From: Pseudacidovorax sp.
GTDB taxonomy: Bacteria; Pseudomonadota; Gammaproteobacteria; Burkholderiales; Burkholderiaceae_C
Direction of reading: 5' to 3'
NCBI RefSeq assembly: GCF_017991995.1
Contig: NZ_JAGOPN010000023.1
Coordinates: 35,673-99,672 of the forward strand
DNA length: 64,000 nt
Each line of letters starts with the position of its first letter. The first letter of the stretch is position 1. Position numbers and translations under genes: made by a program. Of this stretch, positions 37,811 to 48,672 are shown one piece after another. Below the pieces are notes generated by a model, which was not told the origin of the DNA, did no database searches, and saw only the letters and a list, made by a program, of their open reading frames with translations.

Positions 37811-38809
37811 ATGGATTCCCGCAGTCTCGTCCCCACCAGCGCAGGCTTCCAGCTGCCCGTGGCGCAGCTGCGCAGCGTCTACGAGACGCATGAGGTTGAG
37901 CGCCGGCTCGCCAAGCTGCCCGAGCGCGAGCACGAGACCTTGCGCAGCACCTACACCCGCATGCTGGAGCGCGGGCCCGAACGCTTCCAGGTCAAGCCCA
38001 GCGGCGTGCCCGACATGGCCGCGCTCTACGAACAGCTCCCCAATTTCACCGATGTGCTGGACGACGTACGCCGCCACGTCGCGCTGGCCCAGGACAGCCG
38101 TGACGGCCTGGAAGTGACGCCCATGCTGCTGCTGGGCCCACCCGGCATCGGCAAGACCCATTTCGCCCGCAAGCTGGCCGAGTTGCTGGGCACCGGCATG
38201 CAACTGGTCCCGATGAGTTCCATGACCGCCGGCTGGCTGCTCTCCGGTGCCTCCTCGCAATGGAAGGGCGCCAAGCCCGGCAAGGTGTTCGAGGCGCTGG
38301 TCGACGGCCAGTACGCCAACCCCGTCATCGTGGTGGACGAGATCGACAAGGCCAGCGCCGATGCCCAGTACGACCCGCTGGGCGCGCTCTACAGCCTGCT
38401 GGAGCACGACACGGCCCACCACTTCGTCGACGAGTTCGCCGAAGTCGCCATCGACGCCAGCCAGGTGATCTGGATCACCACCGCCAACGACGAGCGCAGC
38501 GTGCCTGAGCCCATCCTCAACCGGATGAACGTGTTCGAGATCGAAGCGCCCTCGCCCGAGCAGGCGCGGCGCATCGCCCGCAACCTGTACCTGTCCATCC
38601 GCGCCGAGCACGACTGGGGCCGTCACCTGGCCGCCGAGCCGGCCGACGACGTGCTCGATGTGCTGGCCAGCCTGGCTCCGCGCGAGATGAGACGCGCGCT
38701 GATGACCGGCTTCGGCAATGCCCGCCTGGCCCGGCGCGAGCAGATGCAGGCGGACGACCTGCCGCGCAGCGCCGGCAGCCAGCGCACACGCATCGGCTTC
38801 GTGCAGTAA
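37811..38809 (+). CDS. AAA family ATPase (Lon/ClpX-like ATPase domain without protease domain)
   Basis: This 332-residue ATPase starts MDSRSLVPTSAGFQLPVAQ. Walker A is GPPGIGKTHFARKL at about residue 115, Walker B is VIVVDEIDKAS, and sensor 1 is WITTANDERSVPEPILNRM. Its N-terminal helical region has no known domain that I recognise, and the C-terminal part is a short lid. The arrangement resembles the ATPase core of Lon but there is no Ser-Lys protease domain, so it may remodel complexes or act with a partner. The 258 bases before it hold no gene, only weak promoter-like sequence (TATGCT at 37763). Confidence 0.85.
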   Translation: MDSRSLVPTSAGFQLPVAQLRSVYETHEVERRLAKLPEREHETLRSTYTRMLERGPERFQVKPSGVPDMAALYEQLPNFTDVLDDVRRHVALAQDSRDGLEVTPMLLLGPPGIGKTHFARKLAELLGTGMQLVPMSSMTAGWLLSGASSQWKGAKPGKVFEALVDGQYANPVIVVDEIDKASADAQYDPLGALYSLLEHDTAHHFVDEFAEVAIDASQVIWITTANDERSVPEPILNRMNVFEIEAPSPEQARRIARNLYLSIRAEHDWGRHLAAEPADDVLDVLASLAPREMRRALMTGFGNARLARREQMQADDLPRSAGSQRTRIGFVQ

Positions 38810-38812
38810 CCC

Positions 38813-38830
38813 GACGCCACGGAGGGCGTC
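38813..38830 (+). other. Stem-loop downstream of the AAA ATPase gene
   Basis: GACGCC at 38813-38818 and GGCGTC at 38825-38830 form a 6-bp stem with a six-base loop, three bases after the stop codon. There is no T-run. It may be a weak terminator or mRNA 3' end structure. Confidence 0.4.
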
Positions 38831-38908
38831 CCGGGCCGCGTGGGACCTGCCCGCTCGCGCGCCTGCCGTTCGAGCGCGGCCCGGCATGCTCGCGGGGCTG
38901 AGACACGG

Positions 38909-38936
38909 GTGACGCCGTGCGCCGGGGCGCTATCCT
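38909..38936 (+). promoter_or_regulatory. Possible promoter of the CorC-like gene
   Basis: GTGACG at 38909-38914 and TATCCT at 38931-38936 are separated by 16 bases and lie upstream of the ATG at 38964. Each hexamer matches the sigma-70 consensus at four of six positions. The call is tentative. Confidence 0.3.
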
Positions 38937-38963
38937 CAGGCCGGCGCCACTTCCTGCCAGCCG

Positions 38964-40289
38964 ATGACCCTGACCCAAAGCCTGCTCCTGATCGCGCTGT
39001 TGATTGCCGTCAGCGCCTTCTTCTCCGTCGCCGAAATCTCGTTGGCCGCCGCCCGCCGGCTGCGCCTGCGCCAGCTGGCCGACGACGGGGACGCGCGGGC
39101 CCAGGAGGTGATCGCGCTGCAGGAGCAGCCGGGCCACTACTTCACCGTCGTGCAGATCGGCCTGAACGCCATCGCCATCCTGGGCGGCGTGGTGGGCGAA
39201 GGGGCGCTGACGCCCTACTTCGCGCGCCTGTTCGAGCTGGCGCTCGATGCCGAGAACGCCCAGCGAGCCGCCTTCACCGCCTCCTTCATCACCATCATCG
39301 CGGCCTTCCTGGTCTTCGCCGACCTCTTCCCCAAGCGGCTGGGCATGAGCGAGCCGGAGCGCATGGCCATGCGCATCGCCCGGCCCATGCGCTGGCTGAT
39401 CACGCTGCTGGGCCCGCTCACCTGGCTGTTCACCCGCATGACCGACGGCCTGTTCCGGCTGCTCGGCCTGCCCATGGTGCGCGAGGACAAGATCACCCTG
39501 GCCGACATACTGGCCATGTCCGAGGCCGGCACCCGCGCCGGCGTGCTGGCGGCCCAGGAGCACCAGGTGATCGCCAACGTGTTCGAGCTGGACGTGCGCA
39601 TGGTCAACAGCGTGATGACGCCGCGCGAGCGCATCGCCTGGCTGCACCGCGACGATCCGGAGTCGGTGCTGCGCGCACGCATCGTGGCCGAGCCCTATTC
39701 CGCCTACCCGGTGTGCGAAGGCGACATCGACCATGTGCTCGGCTATGTCGACGCCAAGGACATGTTCCAGCGCGTGCTGGGCGGCCAGCCGCTCTCCTTT
39801 GACCAGGGCCTGCCGATCCACAAGGCGCTGGTGATCCCGGACCGGCTGACCCTCACCGAAGTGCTGGAACAGTTCCGCTCCGCGCATGAAGACTTCGCCA
39901 TCGTGGTCAACGAATACAGCCTGGTGGTGGGCGTCATCACGCTCAACGACGTGATGAGCACGGTCATGGGCGACCTGGTGCCGCCCTCCACCGACGAGCA
40001 GCAGATCGTGCAGCGCGACGAGCATTCCTGGCTGATCGACGGCGTCACGCCCATCCAGGACGTGCAGCGCGCCCTGGGCATCGACGAGATGCCGCACGAG
40101 GACGAGTACGAGACGCTCGCGGGCTTTCTGATGGTGATGCTGCGCCGCGTGCCGCGCCGCACCGACAGCGTGAGCTGGGCCGGCTTCACCTTCGAGGTGA
40201 TGGACGTGGACAGCCACCGCATCGACCAGGTGATGGTCACCCGCGGCGGACCGGCCGCAGCGCAGCCCGATCCTGCGGTGCACCACTGA
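38964..40289 (+). CDS. CorC/HlyC-type membrane protein with DUF21 and CBS domains
   Basis: This 441-residue inner-membrane protein begins MTLTQSLLLIALLIAVSAFFSVAEIS. The N-terminal DUF21 (CNNM) domain holds about four membrane helices to residue 180 or so. Two CBS domains follow (NSVMTPRERIAWLHRDDP, HEDFAIVVNEYSLVVGVITLNDV), then a C-terminal CorC_HlyC domain (SWLIDGVTPIQDVQRALG, GFTFEVMDVDSHRIDQVMV). The family includes Mg2+/Co2+ and polyamine exporters; the old name hemolysin is not informative. The ion or solute cannot be told. Confidence 0.93.
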   Translation: MTLTQSLLLIALLIAVSAFFSVAEISLAAARRLRLRQLADDGDARAQEVIALQEQPGHYFTVVQIGLNAIAILGGVVGEGALTPYFARLFELALDAENAQRAAFTASFITIIAAFLVFADLFPKRLGMSEPERMAMRIARPMRWLITLLGPLTWLFTRMTDGLFRLLGLPMVREDKITLADILAMSEAGTRAGVLAAQEHQVIANVFELDVRMVNSVMTPRERIAWLHRDDPESVLRARIVAEPYSAYPVCEGDIDHVLGYVDAKDMFQRVLGGQPLSFDQGLPIHKALVIPDRLTLTEVLEQFRSAHEDFAIVVNEYSLVVGVITLNDVMSTVMGDLVPPSTDEQQIVQRDEHSWLIDGVTPIQDVQRALGIDEMPHEDEYETLAGFLMVMLRRVPRRTDSVSWAGFTFEVMDVDSHRIDQVMVTRGGPAAAQPDPAVHH

Positions 40290-40348
40290 AGGGCGCAGCG
40301 TCGGCGGCCCTCCGGCGAAGGTCTGGGCGGCGGCCGGTGGCCCGCCAG

Positions 40349-41115
40349 TCACTCGCCTGCGCCGCCCGGGGTGTGACGAGGATCGAAGGTCCAGTTGCGC
40401 TGGTTGGCGAAGACGGCGTCCGGGTACGGCGCGCGGCCGCGGCTGCCGTTGTATCGGCCCAGCGCCATGAACAGGTCGCCGCGCTCACGGTCCAGATAGT
40501 GGCGCAGGATCACGCAGCCGAAGCGCAGGTTGGTCTGCATGTGGAACAGCACCGAGGGGTCGCCGTTGCCGATGGTCCGCACCCAGAAGGGCATCACCTG
40601 CATGTAGCCCCGCGCACCCGCGCTCGACACCGCGTGCTTGCGGAAGTTGCTCTCGACCTGGATCAGGCCCAGCACCAGGCTCACGTCCAGGCCGGCGCGG
40701 CGACTTTCGTACCAGATGGTCTGCAGCAGCTCCTTGCGGGTCTGCCAATCGGACACCTTGCGCCGCAGCCGGTCGCCCATGGTGCCGAGCCAGCGCAGGT
40801 AGTGCAGGCGGCCGGCGAAGTCGTCGAACTCAGGAACCGGCGGGGCGTTGTTGAGGATGGCCGAGCTGAGTGCGGTGCGCACCGCATCGGCCAGCGGCTC
40901 CTCGATCTGGGCGCCGGCGTGGGCGGTGGAAGGCCGCCACAGCGGGCCGGCGAGGCCAGCCCAGGAAGCCACCTGCACCGCGCGGCCCAGGAAGCCACGG
41001 CGCCCGGTCTGGGACACAGGCGACATCGCCTCGGCCACCGCAGCCGTGGCCGCAGTTGCAGCAGGGCCGAGCGGCACGCCGGCCTGCACATCGGCGAAGG
41101 CCAGGCGCTGCTGCG

Positions 41116-41119
<4 letters not shown>
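40349..41119 (-). CDS. Lytic transglycosylase (SLT domain), predicted Tat-exported
   Basis: This 256-residue exported protein cleaves peptidoglycan. The SLT domain has the catalytic Glu at about residue 156 in [26 protein letters not shown], with the NRFGC-like helix and YNGSRGR downstream. An RR pair at residues 40-41 ([21 protein letters not shown]) before a hydrophobic stretch looks like a twin-arginine signal with a long n-region. Its start overlaps the proS stop (ATGA), so it is co-translated with proS, an unexpected pairing of functions. It is convergent with the CorC-like gene. Confidence 0.9.
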
Positions 41120-42858
<1,739 letters not shown>

Positions 42859-42999
42859 CGACTGCAGGGCAAGAAGCTGGAGGAAGGAAGGCGGCGTGCC
42901 GCACGCGGCGCGGGGCCGGGAACTGGGCGGGCCGGCGTCAAGCTCCGGCCAGCATCGATCTATGCATAATCGAACCAGTTCAAAAATTGGGGTTTGATT

Positions 43000-43665
43000 A
43001 TGCTTGACCGGGACGGCTTCAGGCCCAACGTCGGCATCATCCTGCTCAACCAGAAAAACCAGGTGTTCTGGGGCAAACGCATCCGCACCCACTCCTGGCA
43101 GTTTCCTCAAGGCGGGATCGATCGGGGCGAGACACCCGAGCAGGCCATGTACCGCGAGCTCCACGAAGAGGTCGGCCTGATGCCGGACCACGTGCGCATC
43201 GTGGCCCGCACCCGCGACTGGTTGCGCTACGAGGTGCCCGACCGCTACATCCGCCGCGACGCCCGCGGCCATTACAAAGGCCAGAAGCAGATCTGGTATC
43301 TGCTGCAACTTGTGGGGCACGACTGGGATCTCAACCTGCGTGCCACCGACCATCCCGAGTTCGACGCCTGGCGCTGGCACGATTACTGGGTCCCGCTGGA
43401 CGTGGTGGTCGAGTTCAAGCGTGGCGTCTACGAGATGGCGCTGACCGAACTGGCCCGCTTCCTGCCACGGCCCGACATGCGTAACCGCTTCCTGCGCGGC
43501 AGCATGCGGGGCCGCGAAGCCGATCATCGTGACCGGCCACCGCACGGCCCTGCCGCCGCGGCGCCCACCTTCGAATTGCCGCCGGGCGCGTCCTTCGACC
43601 CCGACCCCAACAGTGCCTCCGATCATGCCTCGCATCCAGACAGCCCGACACCCGCAAGTCCCTAG
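43000..43665 (+). CDS. rppH: RNA pyrophosphohydrolase
   Basis: This 221-residue nudix enzyme removes pyrophosphate from mRNA 5' ends, starting decay. The exact nudix box is [23 protein letters not shown]. The N-terminus [17 protein letters not shown] and the later [11 protein letters not shown] are characteristic. It is longer than E. coli RppH (176) because of a disordered Pro/Ala-rich tail of about 55 residues. The last 41 bases overlap the start of the CNP1-like gene in another frame. A TTG at 42994 would add two residues; ATG 43000 is preferred. Confidence 0.96.
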   Translation: MLDRDGFRPNVGIILLNQKNQVFWGKRIRTHSWQFPQGGIDRGETPEQAMYRELHEEVGLMPDHVRIVARTRDWLRYEVPDRYIRRDARGHYKGQKQIWYLLQLVGHDWDLNLRATDHPEFDAWRWHDYWVPLDVVVEFKRGVYEMALTELARFLPRPDMRNRFLRGSMRGREADHRDRPPHGPAAAAPTFELPPGASFDPDPNSASDHASHPDSPTPASP

Positions 43666-44179
43666 TGCCCGGTGGCGCTTGACGGCAGCGGCCAAGTTCA
43701 CGCACCTGCTCGCCACGGCGGCCTTGGTGGCGGGCACCGCGCATGCGCAGCTGGTCGACAACCCGGATTGGCAGGAATCGGCAGTCCCGCCTCCGCCCGC
43801 CTACGACGTCAAGCGTGCGCTGCAGATCGAGATGCCGGCGTACATGACGCTCAAGTTCGGCATCGACCCCAAGACCATCGTGATCACGCCGGACGGCGTC
43901 GTTCGCTACGTGGTGCTCGGCTGGCGCGAGGGCAGCAGCACTATCAATGCCTTCTACGAAGGCGTGCGCTGCGCCACGGCGGAATACAAGACCTACGCAC
44001 GATCGGCCGATGGCGCGTGGCGATTGGTCGACAATGCCGACTGGAAGCGGATCGACGACCGCAATTCGATCTACACGTACGAGTTGTCCCGGCAGGCGCT
44101 CTGCCGGGGACGCGCGCCGCGGGCAAGCGTGACGGACATGGTGCGCGAACTCAAGCGCCCGGAGATCCTGCTCAACTGA
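43625..44179 (+). CDS. CNP1-like family protein, exported
   Basis: This 184-residue protein starts [26 protein letters not shown] signal peptide follows ([17 protein letters not shown], cleavage after AHA) with an N-terminal extension. The mature part contains [56 protein letters not shown] and [15 protein letters not shown], the CNP1-like pattern. The function is unknown. The start lies inside the 3' end of rppH. The gene is convergent with proB. Confidence 0.85.
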   Translation: MPRIQTARHPQVPSARWRLTAAAKFTHLLATAALVAGTAHAQLVDNPDWQESAVPPPPAYDVKRALQIEMPAYMTLKFGIDPKTIVITPDGVVRYVVLGWREGSSTINAFYEGVRCATAEYKTYARSADGAWRLVDNADWKRIDDRNSIYTYELSRQALCRGRAPRASVTDMVRELKRPEILLN

Positions 44180-44281
44180 GCACCACAGGCCCAGGGCGGC
44201 CGGCAACCAAACAGCGGGCAACACGCCGCATGCGGCCGGCGAATCACGCCGAACTGCAAGAGGGCCGTCGAGGCCCCGCGC

Positions 44282-45415
44282 TCACATCAGGACGAGGTTG
44301 TCCCGGTGGATCATCTCGGGCTCGGCCGAATAGCCCAGCAGCCCTTCGATGTCCGTCGACGAGCGCCGGCAGAGCAACCGAGCCTCGGCGGCCGCATAGT
44401 TCGCCAGGCCACGGGCCAGTTCGACACCGGCCGCATCGCGGATGGCAATGACGTCACCCCGCGAAAAGTCGCCTTCGACGGCCGTCATGCCGATGGGCAA
44501 CAGGCTCTTGCCCTCGCCCCGGACCTTGCGCGCAGCGCCCTCGTCCACGATCACCGCACCTCGCAATTGCAGGTGGTCGGCCATCCAGCGCTTGCGGGCT
44601 TGGTGCTTGGCGGTGTCGGCCACCAATAGCGTGCCGATGGCCTCACCGCGCGCCAGCCGCATGAGCGCATCGGGCTCCCGCCCCCAGGCGATGACCGTGG
44701 AGGCGCCCGATCCGGCCGCACGCTTGGCCGCCAGGATCTTGGTCAGCATGCCACCCCGGCCAATGCTGGAGCCCGCCCCGCCGGCCATCAGCTCCAGCGC
44801 GGGATCGCCAGCCTGGGCTTCATGCACGAAGGTGGCATCGGGGTTCTTGCGCGGATCGGCGGTGTAGAGGCCCTTCTGGTCGGTGAGGATGACCAGCGCA
44901 TCTGCGTCCACGAGATTGGCGACTAGCGCCCCCAGCGTGTCGTTGTCACCGAACTTGATCTCGTCGTTGACGACGGTGTCGTTCTCGTTGATCACAGGCA
45001 AAACGCCCAGGCCGAGCAGGGTCAACAGGGTGGAGCGGGCATTGAGATAGCGCTCTCGGTCGGCGAGGTCGGCATGCGTGAGCAGCACCTGCGCGCTGCG
45101 CAGGCCGTTCTCACGCAGCTTGTTCTCGTACATGTGGGCCAGGCCCATCTGCCCCACGGCGGCGGCCGCCTGCAGTTCGTGGACCTCCTTGGGCCGCGCG
45201 GACCAGCCCAGGCGCTTCATGCCCTCGGCAATCGCGCCGCTCGACACCATGACCAGTTCGCGCCCATCACGGACCAGCGCTCCGAGCTGGCGCGACCACT
45301 CGCCGATCGCCTGCTCATCCAGTCCCTTGCCTTCATTCGTGACAAGGCTGGAGCCGACCTTCACCACGAGACGGCGCGCATCGCGCAGGACGGAGGACGA
45401 GAAGTTGCGGGTCAT
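44282..45415 (-). CDS. proB: Glutamate 5-kinase
   Basis: This 377-residue enzyme phosphorylates glutamate for proline synthesis. The amino-acid kinase domain spans about residues 1-265 ([16 protein letters not shown] at the start, [39 protein letters not shown]). A C-terminal PUA domain follows from about 285 ([22 protein letters not shown]). The length is typical for bacteria with the PUA domain. It lies after obgE, as usual in Burkholderiales. Confidence 0.96.
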   Translation of the reverse strand: MTRNFSSSVLRDARRLVVKVGSSLVTNEGKGLDEQAIGEWSRQLGALVRDGRELVMVSSGAIAEGMKRLGWSARPKEVHELQAAAAVGQMGLAHMYENKLRENGLRSAQVLLTHADLADRERYLNARSTLLTLLGLGVLPVINENDTVVNDEIKFGDNDTLGALVANLVDADALVILTDQKGLYTADPRKNPDATFVHEAQAGDPALELMAGGAGSSIGRGGMLTKILAAKRAAGSGASTVIAWGREPDALMRLARGEAIGTLLVADTAKHQARKRWMADHLQLRGAVIVDEGAARKVRGEGKSLLPIGMTAVEGDFSRGDVIAIRDAAGVELARGLANYAAAEARLLCRRSSTDIEGLLGYSAEPEMIHRDNLVLM

Positions 45416-45469
45416 GGAGCGGAATCGTGCGGCGCCGGGCGCCGTGGAGAGTGCGGGCGAAGGCGGTGG

Positions 45470-46546
<1,077 letters not shown>

Positions 46547-46581
46547 TTACAAATGAGACGTGCCGGGAGGCACATAAACGA

Positions 46582-46607
46582 TGAAGCCCCGGCAAAGCGG
46601 GGCTTCA
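46582..46607 (-). terminator. Terminator-like stem-loop between rpmA and obgE
   Basis: TGAAGCCCCG at 46582-46591 and CGGGGCTTCA at 46598-46607 form a 10-bp perfect stem with a six-base loop, 19 bases after the rpmA stop on the minus strand. The following TCGTTTATG is only mildly T-rich. A partial terminator would reduce obgE relative to the two ribosomal proteins. Confidence 0.65.
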
Positions 46608-46626
46608 CACGGGAGAGCGAGGTCGC

Positions 46627-46884
46627 TCAGACCGGGGTGATGTTCACGACGTGCTTGTTCAGCGCGCCGCGCATGCCGAACGAGACGCGGCCATCGACCA
46701 GCGCGAACAGGGTGTGGTCCTTGCCCACGCCCACGTTGTCACCGGCGTGCAGGCGCGTACCGCGCTGACGCACGATGATGGAACCGGCGCTGATCACTTG
46801 GCCGCCGAAGGCCTTCACGCCGAGCATCTTGGGCTTGGAATCGCGCCCGTTACGCGTAGAGCCGCCGCCTTTTTTCTGTGCCAT
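46627..46884 (-). CDS. rpmA: 50S ribosomal protein L27
   Basis: This 85-residue ribosomal protein reads [16 protein letters not shown], then [41 protein letters not shown]. The N-terminal basic tail reaches the peptidyl transferase centre. There is no sign of the N-terminal cleavage extension of Firmicutes. It lies 18 bases after rplU. Confidence 0.98.
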   Translation of the reverse strand: MAQKKGGGSTRNGRDSKPKMLGVKAFGGQVISAGSIIVRQRGTRLHAGDNVGVGKDHTLFALVDGRVSFGMRGALNKHVVNITPV

Positions 46885-46902
46885 GGTGTCCTGCTCCTGG
46901 GC

Positions 46903-47214
46903 TTAGCCGGCAATCGCACCGATCTGCAGCTCGGTGAACTGCTGGCGATGGCCTTGACGCTTTTGATAATGCTTACGGCGACGCAGCTTGAAGATGCGCA
47001 CCTTGTCATGCTTGCCGTGGGACAGCACCGTGGCCGTCACCGTGGCGCCGGACACCAGGGGCGTGCCGACCTTGATCGCGCTACCGTCGCTGACGGCAAG
47101 CACTTGGTCGATCACGATTTCCTGGCCAACGTCCGCAGCAATCTGTTCTACCTTGATTTTCTCGCCGGGGGCAACGCGATACTGCTTGCCACCGGTTTTT
47201 ATGACCGCGTACAT
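46903..47214 (-). CDS. rplU: 50S ribosomal protein L21
   Basis: This 103-residue ribosomal protein begins [25 protein letters not shown]. The [18 protein letters not shown]-terminus is typical. Its ATG at 47214 is preceded by AAGAGG. Transcription comes from the intergenic region shared with ispB. The longer open frame upstream covers the promoter region and is not coding. Confidence 0.98.
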   Translation of the reverse strand: MYAVIKTGGKQYRVAPGEKIKVEQIAADVGQEIVIDQVLAVSDGSAIKVGTPLVSGATVTATVLSHGKHDKVRIFKLRRRKHYQKRQGHRQQFTELQIGAIAG

Positions 47215-47264
47215 GGGAAACCTCTTGTGAAAGATTCTCCGCGGCTCATTCCGCGAAGCTCTCC

Positions 47265-47273
47265 ATGATAGCA
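47265..47273 (-). promoter_or_regulatory. Extended -10 promoter for rplU
   Basis: On the minus strand this reads TGCTATCAT, a TGN-extended -10 box with five of six consensus bases. It is about 51 bases upstream of the rplU start. No strong -35 is visible, as usual for extended -10 promoters. The leader then contains a short CGCGG/CCGCG hairpin before the ribosome binding site. Confidence 0.5.
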
Positions 47274-47304
47274 CGGGCAATGACAAGATGCACGCCCCGG
47301 CAGC

Positions 47305-47326
47305 CCAAGGACGGGCCTGTCCTTGG
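47305..47326. promoter_or_regulatory. 22-bp dyad in the rplU-ispB divergent region
   Basis: CCAAGGAC (47305-47312) and GTCCTTGG (47319-47326) are perfect inverted 8-bp arms around GGGCCT. The dyad covers the expected -35 position of the ispB promoter, whose TATAAT begins nine bases downstream, and lies 32 bases from the rplU -10. It could be an operator or a stem-loop. Confidence 0.5.
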
Positions 47327-47334
47327 CCGCTCCC

Positions 47335-47340
47335 TATAAT
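47335..47340 (+). promoter_or_regulatory. Consensus -10 box upstream of ispB
   Basis: A perfect TATAAT, 44 bases before the TTG start of ispB. There is no good -35; that position is inside the 22-bp dyad at 47305-47326, which suggests regulated rather than constitutive recognition. Confidence 0.5.
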
Positions 47341-47384
47341 TCCGGCGCTCGAAAGACCGATCACCGCGCCTCGCGCCACCTCTC

Positions 47385-48380
47385 TTGTCTTCCACCACAG
47401 CCAGCCCACCTCCGCCGACCTTTGCAGCGCTCGACCTCGTGGCCAGCGACATGACCGAGGTCGACCGGGTCATCGACGCCCGCCTGTCCACGGGCGTGCC
47501 CCTGGTGAGCCAAGTGTCGCGCTACATCATTGCCGCAGGTGGCAAGCGCCTGCGCCCGGTCCTGCTTCTGCTGATGAGCCGAGCGCTCGGCTACGAGGGG
47601 ACGCAGCACTTCAACCTGGCAGCGGTCGTCGAGTTCATCCATACCGCGACGCTGCTGCACGACGATGTGGTGGACGAGTCCACCCTGCGCCGAGGCCGGC
47701 CCACCGCCAACGAGTCCTTCGGCAACGCAGCCAGCGTGCTCGTCGGCGACTTTCTTTATTCGCGCGCCTTCCAGATGATGCTGGACGCCCAGGACATGCG
47801 CGTGATGGAGGTTCTGGCCGAAGCCACCAACGTCATCGCGGAAGGCGAGGTGCTGCAGCTCATGAACATGGGCGATGCGTCGCTGGACGAGCAGGCCTAC
47901 CTGCAGGTCATCCGCTCCAAGACTGCCAAGCTGTTCGAGGCCAGCACCCGGCTGGCGGCGATCCTGTCCGGCGCCCCGCGCGATCTGGAAGAAGCGTGCG
48001 CCACCTACGGCCAAGCCCTCGGGACCGCATTCCAGGTGGTGGACGATGTGCTCGACTACGCGGGCGATGCGGCCGAAACGGGCAAGAACGTCGGCGACGA
48101 TCTCCGGGAAGGCAAGGCCACGCTGCCACTCATCCTCGCCATGAAGCGCGGCAACGCCGCGCAGGCCGCCATCGTCCGCACGGCACTGGAGACAGGCGAC
48201 GTCTCCCAACTCCCGCAGGTGGTCCAGGTCGTGCGGGAAACCGGCGCATTGGAAGCCACACGTGCCGCGGCCGCGCGCGAAGCCGAACGCGCAATTTCCG
48301 CGCTCGACGCGCTCCCGGCCAATATTTACTCGAAAGGTATGCTACAGTTAGCGGCTCAGCTTCTTGAGCGCCGAACCTGA
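47385..48380 (+). CDS. ispB: Octaprenyl/polyprenyl diphosphate synthase
   Basis: This 331-residue trans-prenyltransferase makes the ubiquinone side chain. The first aspartate-rich motif is [16 protein letters not shown] (Asp 93, 94 and 97) and the second is [33 protein letters not shown]. The start is a TTG codon; the next in-frame ATG (47451) would remove 22 residues that resemble the usual N-terminus only weakly, so the start is uncertain. It is divergent from rplU and followed by tRNA-Pro after 25 bases. Confidence 0.94.
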   Translation: MSSTTASPPPPTFAALDLVASDMTEVDRVIDARLSTGVPLVSQVSRYIIAAGGKRLRPVLLLLMSRALGYEGTQHFNLAAVVEFIHTATLLHDDVVDESTLRRGRPTANESFGNAASVLVGDFLYSRAFQMMLDAQDMRVMEVLAEATNVIAEGEVLQLMNMGDASLDEQAYLQVIRSKTAKLFEASTRLAAILSGAPRDLEEACATYGQALGTAFQVVDDVLDYAGDAAETGKNVGDDLREGKATLPLILAMKRGNAAQAAIVRTALETGDVSQLPQVVQVVRETGALEATRAAAAREAERAISALDALPANIYSKGMLQLAAQLLERRT

Positions 48381-48405
48381 TCGGCACCGAAGCAAGACTG
48401 ATTAA

Positions 48406-48482
48406 CGGGGTGTAGCTTAGCCTGGTAGAGCGCTACGTTCGGGACGTAGAGGCCGGAGGTTCGAATCCTCTCACCCCGACCA
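48406..48482 (+). tRNA. tRNA-Pro (CGG anticodon)
   Basis: This is a 77-base tRNA with CCA encoded. The acceptor stem CGGGGTG (48406-48412) pairs with CACCCCG (48472-48478), discriminator A. The anticodon stem CTACG/CGTAG encloses the loop TTCGGGA with anticodon CGG. The T arm is GGAGG-TTCGAAT-CCTCT. It follows ispB closely and is followed by a strong terminator. Confidence 0.98.
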
Positions 48483-48489
48483 GATTCAT

Positions 48490-48508
48490 CCTTGCCCACC
48501 GGGCAAGG
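48490..48508 (+). other. Stem-loop after tRNA-Pro
   Basis: CCTTGCCC and GGGCAAGG form an 8-bp perfect stem with a three-base loop, eight bases after the CCA end. It lies between the tRNA 3' end and the terminator and may guide 3' processing. Confidence 0.5.
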
Positions 48509-48512
48509 CACC

Positions 48513-48538
48513 AAAGCCCCACGTCGTGGGGCTTTTTT
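48513..48538 (+). terminator. Intrinsic terminator of tRNA-Pro
   Basis: AAAGCCCCAC and GTGGGGCTTT form a 10-bp stem with a three-base loop, and the run of T ends TTTTTTG. This is the clearest rho-independent terminator in the window. It ends ispB/tRNA transcription before pilB. Confidence 0.92.
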
Positions 48539-48586
48539 GTTGGTCCAATCCCACGCCCGGCACTCACACGAAGGGCCTACAGCCGT

Positions 48587-48624
48587 GTTGCACAATGTGT
48601 TTTTGTGCAACCAATGTACATTGG
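48587..48624. promoter_or_regulatory. Two adjacent dyads upstream of pilB
   Basis: GTTGCACAA (48587-48595) and TTGTGCAAC (48603-48611) form a perfect 9-bp inverted repeat with a seven-base centre. It is followed at once by the perfect 14-bp palindrome CCAATGTACATTGG (48611-48624). Together they occupy an AT-rich patch 49-86 bases before the pilB start. Both could be operators for a regulator of type IV pilus genes. The first could also fold as a hairpin. Confidence 0.6.
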
Positions 48625-48672
48625 CACGATGGTCCGTTGACCGTCCAGCTCCCACCTCCCGTTTTCCGCCGC

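Noticed and set aside
38842..38963. Small gene between the AAA ATPase and the CorC-like gene
   Set aside because: Short frames there have no ribosome binding site and no recognisable sequence; the gap is better explained as promoter and hairpin.
42859..43761. N-terminal extension of proS to 43761
   Set aside because: The extension is antisense to rppH and unlike any synthetase; the conserved start [15 protein letters not shown] is at 42858.
48620..48640. Sigma-54-like TTGGCACG before pilB
   Set aside because: The TGGCACG half is present but the GC element at the required spacing (expected near 48635) reads CG, and the downstream half does not match TTGCW.
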